Shown: positions 13,701 through 23,600 of the stretch, one piece after another | Numbering within the stretch: position 1 is the stretch's first letter | Layout: every line of letters begins with the position of its first letter | From: Pollenia angustigena | Taxonomy: Eukaryota > Arthropoda > Insecta > Diptera > Polleniidae | Assembly (NCBI GenBank): GCA_930367215.1 | Contig: OV884058.1 | Span: 216,422,208-216,486,207, forward strand | Reading direction: 5' to 3' | DNA: 64,000 bases | The notes under the pieces: model-generated | What the model saw: only the letters and a program-made list of their open reading frames with translations | Database searches by the model: none | What the model was told of the DNA's origin: nothing | Made by a program: the position numbers and the translations under genes

Positions 13701-14345
13701 TTTTCTTTCTTCAAATAAGCTCGAAGAACACAAAGCACAATACATATAATGTTAAAAATCTTTTAGCAAAAATAAATACACGCGGCTCAAGCAGTTAAAA
13801 AACTCGTTTGCGGCTTAGCGCCGGCTCAAAAACCCTAAGCTTCGATATCTTCACTTGACTTTTACATTTTAATAATACATATATATACAAAAGTTTCACG
13901 GCTACAATGGAATGAAACACTTTATCGTTAAAAGAACGGGAATCGCAATTTGTGCAAATGTGAAGTGATAATGCGAAAAGTGCTTATGAAAACGAAAATG
14001 AGAAGTATTTTTTCATTTCACGGTTTCACAGAACCAGAATCGACACCCTGGTTATATTTGCTAAAAGAGACAAACACCTACTAACATCTTAACTTGAGCC
14101 TGATCTATCAGATAACGTTATAGATGTTTTAATAAACTGTGATGAAGATATCATCCCAAATCTAAGAAAAATATTTCAAATTTCAATGCTCGTCAGTTAA
14201 GCAACGAGCGGGAGGTCATTTCCTACCCTTCGTCGAATAAAAACATGGCTCGGATCAACAATGACAGAAGATAGACTGTATTGTCTAAATTTGCCTCACA
14301 AGGAAATCATAATTTGCTTATTTATAAAGATTTACATATGTATGT
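10710..14345 (+). pseudogene. hAT-family (DUF4371 type) transposase, broken and interrupted
   Basis: The first part (10.71-11.78 kb) shows the catalytic core start FYSIIVNESTDMSRKTQISL, a central fragment with HIVEALEKISEW, and a later fragment (YIPLIEFILEDL), split over several frames with internal stops. The second part (14.05-14.3 kb) has the C-terminal dimerisation segment, ending LRRIKTWLGSTMTEDRL. A 2.26-kb element is inserted between them; removing it and one CTGG copy restores reading across the joint (DEL|VIFAKRDK). Several frameshifts and stops mean it cannot make active transposase. No terminal repeats of the host hAT were identified. Confidence 0.8.
11793..14047. mobile_element. 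2.26-kb non-autonomous DNA transposon inside the hAT transposase
   Basis: Termini GGGTCGATTCTGGTTCTGTG and (reverse complement) GGTGTCGATTCTGGTTCTGT form a terminal inverted repeat continuing into GAAAC(T/C)GTGAAATGAAA. It is flanked by CTGG on both sides (11789-11792 and 14048-14051), and excision of one CTGG restores the interrupted transposase frame. The interior is AT-rich, without a supported ORF. Superfamily unknown; a 4-bp duplication is compatible with CMC/Chapaev or Sola types. Confidence 0.75.
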
Positions 14346-14571
14346 ATATTGAACTGATCTTATATTTTATTTAACCTTTTGTTGAGTTTTTTTAATAAGG
14401 GTAATTACTTTTTTTGGATAAAATTTCTTCATCCCACCACGCGATTGGCAATTTTGTATTGATAATTTGGCCAAAAATGTTTCCCCACCAAATGCAATTT
14501 CTAAAGCTCCCCAAAAAAAATTTTTTTTTTTTATTTCCATAGACATTATATATGGTACATTTGCTATATAT

Positions 14572-15400
14572 TTTAGCCCCCATATTCATAAATGATTATA
14601 AAATTTAATAAACGTTTATTAAGGAAAATTTTCATAGAAAATTTGGTTTTCAAGCCTTTATTAAATTTAAAATGAAAGATTATCGATAACAATTTTAGTT
14701 AATTTTCATGTTGTGAAATTCCTTTCTTCATAAAAATAATTTAATGAAAATGAAATTTCATGAACTTAAGCCTAATTAAGAATATTAAAAATTTGGATTA
14801 AAAACCATAAATAGTTCAAACAAATAACCACAATACTAATTATTGTTAAAGCTAAGGCACGAGCTCTATGTGTACATTTGTCCTTCAAGTTGTGCTGAAA
14901 AAGGTCAACAGAAAAGAGAAAGACAAAATTAAAAAACAAAAAATGTACTTGGACTTCAAGAAAAATTCTTGACAAAAGTACGAAAAAACAGAAGTAAGGA
15001 AAAAACATGTAAAATCAATTAAAATGGATAATCATTCAGAAAAGCAAATTTCGATCTACCAAATGTTAAAAATACAATTTGGTTTAAGGATTGATGTTTG
15101 ACTATTGACGTCAGCAGTCGTCGATGGCTGCGAGTGTAAGACGGCAAATCCATCTGAGGAGATCGAGTGGTTGCGATCGAAACATGTCATGGTAACCTGC
15201 CAGCCAGGGTTCGAGCCCCAGCCACGTCAAGAATGAAAGATAATCGATAACAATTTTAGTTAATTTTCATGTTGTGAAATTCCTTTCTTCATAAAAATAA
15301 TTTAATGAAAATTAAATTTCATGAACTTAAGCCTAATTAAGAATATTAAAAATTTGGATTAAAAACCATAAATAGTTCAACAAAATAACCGCAATACTAA
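14572..15400 (+). repeat. tRNA-derived SINE-like repeat, partly dimeric
   Basis: At 15,100-15,236 there is a tRNA-like fold: A-box-like TGGCTGCGAGTG, perfect B box GGTTCGAGCCC, and pairing ends TTGACGT/CACGTCAA. The tail of about 150 bp after it (15,233-15,381; tcgataacaattttagtta...) is repeated directly before it at 14,672-14,822, suggesting two tandem copies with the first lacking its head. The whole unit has a relative at 48.1-48.57 kb. It is too long and irregular for a functional tRNA. Between 15,400 and 15,985 I see nothing further. Confidence 0.6.
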
Positions 15401-16056
15401 TTATTTAAAATATTTTTATGAATACAGGCATAAATACATAAAATAAGCAACTATAAAACAAAAATGTAAAGCAATTTTTTGAAATTGAATTGAAATAATT
15501 TTTAAGTTGAAAGTGCGAGTTGATTTACATAATGGAAAAATATCTTGTGCAACTTTAATAGCTCGTTCCGCGCATATTTTACTACGCTGCTGAAAATTAT
15601 CACTGTTTGTTATACATGTTGGTATTGATATAAACGTATATAACAGCTACCATGTTATGTCAAAATTTTGTGCTGGTTGGTTCAGAATTGTCCATAGGTC
15701 ATATATATAAGCCACTAGCCTAAAATCAATTTCAGATGAAGAAATCTTATATATTCTATATTAAGATAATATGCGATACAAAGAACTCTTTTATAAATCT
15801 GAACTTCGTAGCATAATTTTGTTTTGGCGACTGACTGAGCTTTCATATTTGTTTGTTTGTTTAATGTTTGCTTAAGGCGAATTCATTATAGGTAATCTTG
15901 GTACTACAACAAGTACAACTCGTACAAAAACCACAATCAATTTGTTTTTGTAAAATCATTGTACAATGTCTGTGTTTATGCTTTTGCCACACCTTTATCA
16001 ATAATAATTAACCATTCAATTACATATGGCTTCTTTCCTCAACTTTGGAAAAGATC

Positions 16057-16632
16057 CCAGCAAAAACTTACATTGCAAAGTAATGAGTTAAAAAGCTAAT
16101 ATAACGACTCTTCACTACTTATACATTGGCATTTTAACTCATTACTTTAACACGGTGATGTCATTGGAGGCAAGTACTTACCTCCCTCGCTTACAAATAG
16201 GGAGTTAAAAAGTTATTACTCCGATGTCACCAAAATTACAACTAACATTGAATGACTTTAAAAAAACTTTTTTTTTGTTACTTTTTTTTATTATTTTTTT
16301 TTCTATTTTTTCTTATTTTATTTTACTTTGTTTTATTTTTTATTTTGTCTCTGGTGGGATTCGATCGCGCAACCTCGGTGCTGATAGACAAGCTCACTAC
16401 CAGCTAGTCTACCGGGGCAGTGTAGTTTTTGTATAAAAAAACGTTGTTTTACTCAATTAAGAGCGTAAATATGAGATTAAATTATTGTAGGCAACTACTT
16501 ACCACCCTCGCTTACAAATAGGGAGTTAAATAAGTCATTACTAAATTACTTCTATGTAATGAAGATGGTATGTAGTAGTCATTGAAAAGTAAGTTGTTCA
16601 GTAATGGCATGTCATTACCAAGTTTTTGCTGG
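16057..16632. mobile_element. MITE with CCAGCAAAAACTT termini and GATC target duplication
   Basis: Termini CCAGCAAAAACTTA / AAGTTTTTGCTGG, flanked by GATC (16053-16056 and 16633-16636). Excision restores the LINE frame, which fixes the boundaries. Inside are two direct copies of a 53-bp stretch (16,169-16,221 and 16,487-16,540; cctcgcttacaaataggga) and a tRNA-like SINE. Confidence 0.8.
16260..16430 (-). repeat. tRNA-derived SINE with A-rich tail, nested in the MITE
   Basis: On the minus strand a 70-75 nt tRNA-like region begins near 16,425 (A box TAGCTGGTAGTGAGC, B box GATCGAATCCC) and is followed downstream by a long A/AAAT-rich tail (16,345 to about 16,260). The same head recurs at 37,022-37,080. 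Called a SINE rather than a tRNA gene because of the tail and nested position. Confidence 0.6.
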
Positions 16633-17616
16633 GATCTTATATAATTCCGCTATTTAAGTCTGGAAACAAATCAAATGTTGCAAATTATAGAGGTATAGCC
16701 AAACTAAGTGCTATCCCTAAACTCTTTGAAAAGTGCATCACCGATTCTCTCTCTCCTCAAGCATCTTCATTACTATCACCTTTCCAGCATGGTTTTAGAA
16801 AAAGTTGCTCAGCCACTATTATTTATGTATAAAGAATTCAATAATACGCAAATAACGGACGTTATATACACAGACTTCAGTAAAGCTTTTGATAAAGTCA
16901 ACCATAGCCTTCTTCTTAAAAAACTTTCCAAAATGGGTTTTACTAACAACAGTCTTCGCTGGCTTGAGTCATACCTTACTTATAGGAAACAAAGTGTTCG
17001 TTTTAATAATACAACATCAAAGAGCATCATCGTCAATTCTGAAGTACCGCAAGGAAGCCACCTTGGTCCAATCTTATTTTACCTTTTTATAAATGATCTG
17101 CCGAGTTCAATACATAATTGAAACGTGTTAATGTATACCGATGATGTTTAAATCTTTTTAAGCTACAAAAAATCAACGGAAATGCTCAATCCTCAACATG
17201 ATTTGCTTAATTTTTATAACTAGTGCAATATCAACATCAGGAATCTCAATTTAACAGAATGTAAGCAAATGTGCTTTTGTAGAAAATGGAATCCTCTGGG
17301 TATCTTTACTTTGGGTGACTGTCAACTTGAATTAGTTAAAGAGATTTTGGATCTTGGTGTTTTAATTGATCCAAAATTAGATTTTATAAAACACATTACA
17401 TCAACGATAAATAAAGCTCGTGGTGTACTTGCCTTTATAAAACGTTGGGCTAAGGAGTTCACTGATCCTATGATTACAAAGCTGTTATATACATCTTTGG
17501 TAAGACCTATTATCCAATATGGCTCTATTATCTGGGATCATGATTATGATGTTCACATAAAACGAATAGAATCTGTCCAAAAACAATTTTTATTGTTCTG
17601 CTTAGGAAACTCAACT

Positions 17617-17792
17617 TGTGTTTTGCTGATGAAAGGAAGAATACTTGCGAATCAACTTTATTTCTTATTAATTTCTTGCAGGCAATGCCCTCAATATTTT
17701 GGACTGAAACCCGAGAACATTATTTGGTTTTGAAAAGACTTATGCATCTTATCAATAACGAAATATCGCCATTAATCTTATTGGCATTGGCT
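17617..17792 (+). pseudogene. Captured fragment of the Gr-A sugar receptor gene inside a LINE
   Basis: About 176 bp match the reverse complement of 21,673-21,846. It holds the last part of Gr-A intron 5, including the acceptor TTTCTTGCAG, then the first ~108 bp of exon 6 (encoding AMPSIFWTETREHYLVLKRL and on). Only about 4 mismatches are seen, all in the first 50 bp; the exon part looks identical. It replaces about 40 codons of LINE ORF2 between QKQFLLFCLGNS and LNGNVH. The fragment is in LINE sense orientation, opposite to the donor gene. Confidence 0.9.
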
Positions 17793-18019
17793 TAATGGTA
17801 ACGTACACATAATAATGTTTAACTCAACGTTCCTCAGAGATCAACTCTCGATTATATACCATTGTATCTTCAGGCCTTTCACACAAACTATGCAAATTTT
17901 GATCCTTTTCGGAGATTTAGCTGACTTTTCTTTAAGTGCCAGTGTCATTAAACGTTGTATTATCTTGTATTTAAATACATTAACTAATAATATTGTTTGT
18001 AATTGAATTATAGTCTGTA

Positions 18020-19549
18020 CTAGGGTATTCATTCGGTTAACCGTCAACCGGTTAACCGATTAATTACTACCCGATTAACTGATCGGTTAATTTCAAATTG
18101 GCTTTTTTCGATTAACGATTAAACCGGTTAATTTCAGTCGATTAGCCGATTAACCGAAGTTGCAAAATTTTCAATATTTTGTAGTATTATAACATATTTT
18201 TTTTTTGTGTTTTTAATTATTTGTTTCGTCTCATATACAAAATGTATTTGTTTAGAAAATATTTTTTTATACAAGCAAGGAAGGTGTTCAGTTATCTTCA
18301 TTTTAACCTATTTTCCGCCGACCGATGACTAAAATTACAATATTTTTCAATGTTTTTTTATCTTCATCATCGATCAACATGAATGTGGCGAAAAATGGGT
18401 TTAATAATTGATTGCCAACACCTTTTTTTGTTTTACGTACTTTTTTGGGACGTGTTTAGTTATTTGTTTCTTCTCATATCAGTCTTTTAACAGAATTAAC
18501 CGAAACAATTAGAAGTGTTAAAAATTTAAAACAACTTAAATGGCATAATGGAGTATTTTATATGTTTAGAGAAATCCTGGAAAAGGACTGAGAAATTAGA
18601 CATCCATCTACGATAAGTGAAATAATATTTTCCAAGTCAAATTTTGTTAAACGAAAGAAAAGAGTCGCTTTAATCATAAACATTTAAAATAAATAACTTT
18701 TTTTTAAAGATTATTTTATAAGATCTCCTTTAACTATTGAAATAACTAATAAAATTATCTCAGTTTATTTTTGTATAATAATGTAAATATTTGGGGGATT
18801 CACAAGGTAGTCATAAATAATTACAGGAAATATATATCGTCGGAATAATATGCAGCAAACCTTCTAAGTCCACTTTTTATGTAAATTGATATTTTGATGC
18901 CGTGTGGTAGAGAAAGATACGCCTCGTCGACCAGCATGTAGTTTTTCTTCTATTTAAGTCTTGAAGTGTGTAAAACTGACTGTAATTTTAATTTTCTATC
19001 AAGCTTCAATAGGAAAAATAAAAAGTTTTTTTTCTCTCCTGTAAAATGGGCTGAAAGTGAGTAAGCAGGTTTGCATATTAAGCCAACGATATGACTGCTG
19101 TAAGCTACTGCTTATATTTTGAATTAAAATATACAGTTGTGACAAATCAATGAACACAGCATTACAATTTTCATTTTGTTTGAAATATTTACTTTAAAAA
19201 ATTTTAAATTTTATTTAGGATATTATGACGATATGATACACCTTGTGCATTAATTGGAAAATGCATATTACATATTTATGAATTGTTTTTTTTTTTGCTT
19301 GCTCGTTTTAGTTCAAGAATTGTTATGTTTGGTATTTTATTGTTTTTTTTTTTTACTTATAAACTCCAAATAATAAGCAATTAATGCATTTTTATATGTT
19401 AAAATTACTTAATTAAAAAAAAAACTTTATTAATCGGTTAAACGATCAAAAACTAAATTAACCGATTATTAACCGGTTAAACCAAAACCTCGGTTAATTA
19501 ATCGAGCGATTAACCGATTAAAGCAAAAGGTCGATTAAATGAATACCCT
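18020..19549. mobile_element. hAT MITE with GGTTAACCG-repeat arms
   Basis: Flanked by the 8-bp duplication AGTCTGTA (18012-18019 and 19550-19557). Termini CTAGGGTATTCATT / AATGAATACCCT. Both arms are built of the palindromic motif GGTTAACCG and variants over about 120 bp. No ORF of note. It sits in the 3' region of the LINE; LINE sequence continues at 19,558 up to its tail. Confidence 0.85.
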
Positions 19550-19755
19550 AGTCTGTACGGATTTAAGTCCATAAACCTAAATAAATAAATAAAAAATGTC
19601 AAACACAGAAACAAAGAACATAAACAAAATTTTGACATCCAACACTTATAGGGTTTAAAAAAATAGTTACCAGCAGGGCTTTTAAGACCACCTGTAATAA
19701 AGTCGTCTTGCGTTTATTCCAAGAATCAAATCAGAATTTTAGCAATAAATTAAAA

Positions 19756-20478
19756 CAAGTAAGAAAGTATAGTCGGTAAAGCCCGACCATATGACCCTAC
19801 ACCACAGTATTTAAAAACACATCATGCTTATGTGTCCATATAACTATGGATTTATCTATGTTTATAAACTTCATTAAAATTTGTTTGAAAGTTTGGAAGA
19901 GGCAGAAAAATGGCCCCTACCTCCCCTTGTGGTCCTATTTTTGAAAAACTGTATAGCTTATGTGTCCATATAGATATGGATCTATCTATGGTTTAAATTT
20001 CATTAAAATCGGTTTGAGAGGCAGAAGATTCCCCTTTCTCCATTTGTGGTCCTATTTTTTAAAAGATGCATATCTTTTGTGACCATATAGATGTAGTTCT
20101 ATCTATTCTATCAATGTTTTAAATTTCATTAAATTCGGTTTGATAGTTTCTGAGAGGAAGAAATTTTCCCATATCTTCCCTCGTGTTCCTACGATTTGGC
20201 CCATTTTCAATAGGCTTGGTCCTTGTGCTAATATGAACCTATGTCCCAAATTTTATCTAACTATCTCAAAAATTGCGACCTCTACTTTGCGCACAACGTT
20301 ACATGGAAAGCCAGTCAGCCAGCCAGCCAGCCGGACGGACATCGCTAGTTCGACTCAGAAAGTGATTCTGAGTCGATCGGTATACTTTAAGGTGGGTCTA
20401 GGACCAATATTTTAAGGCATTACACACGTCAGCACAAATGCTTAATTCCCTCTCCACTATTGTGGTGTGGGTATAAAT
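19756..20478 (+). repeat. Dispersed repeat family F2, near-complete copy
   Basis: Begins CAAGTAAGAAAGTATAGTCG and ends ttgtggtgtgggtata. It has three ~130-bp modules with 'tttgtggtcctatttttnaaaa', a CAGCCAGCCAGCC run, and an inverted pair gactcagaaagtgattctgagtc. Starts of the same family occur at about 36,130 and 57,382 and a fragment at about 3.2 kb. Confidence 0.6.
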
Positions 20479-20631
20479 ATCGTTATTTCTTATTCGTCAT
20501 AATTATATTTTACTGTTCCAAACATATTAACACCAAATCAATAAAAATTTCATATTTATTGCAATTGTTTTTTCTAACTTTATTATCAATAACAATAGAT
20601 TTAATTATTACATACATAATTGTTTTCTCAT

Positions 20632-23600
20632 TTAGGAATATTGTTCAACATTATCACTTGGCTCTTCATAATAATGGGAACAATAATCGGTGATTTGTTT
20701 AATAGAACCCTGATTTATGACATCTGAAACCATTAATTCGTAGGTGACAATGGTACCGGCCATCTGCAATACAAAAATTTATTATGTTTTTAAACAAGTT
20801 AAACGTTTATTTAATTGTAAAACATTGAAATAAAGAAAAATACAATGTTAATAAAAAACTAAATTAAAATTTGTTGGAAAAATTTATTTAAGTATTATTT
20901 TTTACAGTTACATTTAAAGCAGTTTTCGAATTTTGACATTGCATTTTCCCATACTCTCTCTGTTGAACAATTTAATTGAAATAAAAACAAAACTAAAAAA
21001 AAAGTATTTCATTTATATCTGTATTTACCGCCAGTATAAGTTTACGAGTCATAAAGAAAAAGCCACCGCCAGTAAAAGCCGTTAAATCAACCGAAAGCTG
21101 TTCACTAAAACGTTGAGTCTATCAGTCAATAAATGATAAAGATGATGGAACATTAAACAATCAATCCAAGGGCGAAACACCCACAGAGACAAGCGTTGAA
21201 ACGAAAATAAATAAAATAAAACCAATAAAAACAACAACAAAAAAAGAGACAAATAACAAGAATAAATTGTAATACTGGTAAAACCAATAAAAAAAATCAT
21301 ATAAAATTCAGCACAAAAAGTCAAAACAAACAGACAGACAGTAAGACGGACGGACCGACACAGTAAGAATAAATTTATCAAAATGACAAACCTCCACACA
21401 CCACGATTTCGAGGGAATATCACGCAAACAGGAAATAATTTTTCTTGTATACACGTCAACTGATGTTGCCAGATAGAGAGTTAAGCCGGTACGAATTATA
21501 TTGAAAATCAAAGAATACCAAAAACCCATCTCAGCCACATTATCGACACCGATATTGCTGAAACATAAGAGACAGGGAGGAAAACTATTTCAAAATGAAA
21601 ATTATTTTAGAAGTTCCATAACTTACTTGAAACTGTTAAACAGTTGAAAGCATATAAAATACATGTTATTGGCCAATGCCAATAAGATTAATGGCGATAT
21701 TTCGTTATTGATAAGATGCATAAGTCTTTTCAAAACCAAATAATGTTCTCGGGTTTCAGTCCAAAATATTGAGGGCATTGCCTGCAAGAAATTAATAAGA
21801 AATAAAGATGATTCGCATGTATTCTTCCTTTCATCTGCAAAACACCACTTCTTTTTATTAATAAAAAACATTTTAGACGAAAAAAACTTTAAAAAAAATC
21901 ACAATTTAAACAAATAAAAAGTCACGTTTTACACACAAAGTCAGATTTTACAGTTAACAACAGTTTTTAAACATCACTTTTTGTGTTCAAAAGTCTGTTC
22001 AAGGCGAATTCATACAAGGTGACCTTTTTTGTTACGTAAGCAACAGCTGATAACTAACCTTGTGTCGAAATACTATACTGTTCTGGTGGTTCTCGGGAAT
22101 GTTTACCAAATTCTATAATTTTCGCTTAAAATTAAGAAATTTAAAATTTTTTTAAGTTATTACATTTCAAAACACATAATTTAAAATTAAAAACAAAATG
22201 AAATATTTGTTTGAATTTTTGACACAACGTTAAAATATTTTACAGTGTTGTAAACGTTTTCAAAATAAGACCACCTTGTATGAGTCTGTTCTTCACAAAA
22301 AAGTCTCATATCCCTGTAGTAAATAAAATAGTCAGTTGCAAAAAACACTAGCTATAAATTAACTTTTTTTTAAATGACTACAAATTGGTTTAAATCTCAT
22401 GCAGATATCAACCAAAAAGGCACACGTAAAACACAAATAAAATCAAAATAAGTAAAACAAGCATGCCATGAAGTCAAATGAAAAAAATATATACAAACAT
22501 TTTAAAATAATTAAAAAATGAATCAATACAAATCTGTTTATGTACTAGCAATTATGTGGCGTATTTATTTCAGGACTATTATACATCATCATTTAGGGCA
22601 GTTTAATGCAAAATTTTCATAAATAATTATTTCTATAACAAAATATATAAAGATATACATACATACATACATATGTATGCATGTTCATATGTACATATAT
22701 TTTTTTGCCAAAAATTATTTAAAATTTAAATAATTTATTATAAACTGACAATACTTTTAATTAATTACAAATAGGTTGAAAAATAAGTAGTTAGTAGTCA
22801 GTTAAAAAGTCATGCAAAGATGGCCAATTGACTACTGCCTATGACATGCCCATGTTAAAATAATGAGTCGTCGACAAGCAAAAAAGTCATTTAATCAACT
22901 AGATGTGGTTATAAAAAAATCAGTTTAAAGTTAGTTATAAATGTGTTTGACTTCCTACAGGGATTCTACACAAAAGGTCTCATATCTTAAACCAAAATTT
23001 ATCAACACATAACTTAAACTTTCAAAATGTGTTTTTGTTTCCATGAATATCGAATCTTTTTACAAAAAATCTGACTTATTTCATATTGATTGGTTGCATT
23101 GGAGAAAACACAAAGTTCCACTTTTTACACATAAAGTCTTCTATTTTAAATAAAAAGTCGGATGCAAGAATAACCACCTCTATGGCATTTCATGTCGCCA
23201 TTCTTTTTACCAGTATTCGAAAATAAATAAGATATACTGGTCTTTAGTGTTCGGTTCAGTTGATATATGGAAAATACAAATCTCTAAAAAAATGACGTTT
23301 CTTCGTTTGGGATCTTCGAACACAAAAATAATACTGCACTTATCCAACTCAACAAAAATATGAGAACAGTTTAATGCGTTCTGTTCTTGTTTAACCACAA
23401 ACCTTTTGTGTTCGGTACAGAAAATTAAAGTTTGTTCGTTTCAGTTGTGCTTAGTGCACTTTTGGCTGGTAAAGAATGTTTTTCCAAAAATAAAAAATAC
23501 ATATACGAAAAAAAAAACAAAAAGCCAGAACATTTAAATATAATGTATAAGTTCAGAACCACTACAATTGTTTTGTTTTATTACGATGAACGGAACACTA

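Larger units (their letters stand above)
15985..19605 (+). pseudogene. Jockey-like LINE ORF2 remnant, carrying three foreign insertions
   Basis: Reverse transcriptase motifs in order: HSITYGFFPQLWK (16.02-16.05 kb), IIPLFKSGNKSNVANYRGI (16.64 kb), DFSKAFDKVNHSLL (16.88 kb), a PQGS box followed by LGPILFYLFINDLP (17.05 kb), catalytic box changed to YTDD (17.13 kb), then LGVLIDPKLDF, KARGVLAFIKRWAKEF and ESVQKQFLLF. Stops and frameshifts are present (for example near 17,120 and 17,220). It is split by a MITE (16,057-16,632), by a piece of the Gr-A receptor gene (17,617-17,792) and by a hAT MITE (18,020-19,549). It ends in TAAATAAATAAATAAAA at about 19,582-19,600. Taking out the first MITE and one GATC restores FPQLWKRSYIIPLFK exactly. 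Confidence 0.85.

Noticed and set aside
20140..20415. 91-codon ORF
   Set aside because: Lies wholly in the F2 dispersed repeat and includes its CAGC run.
21082..21538. ORFs overlapping Gr-A exons 7 and 8
   Set aside because: They read through introns or in a wrong frame; the spliced exons explain the conservation.
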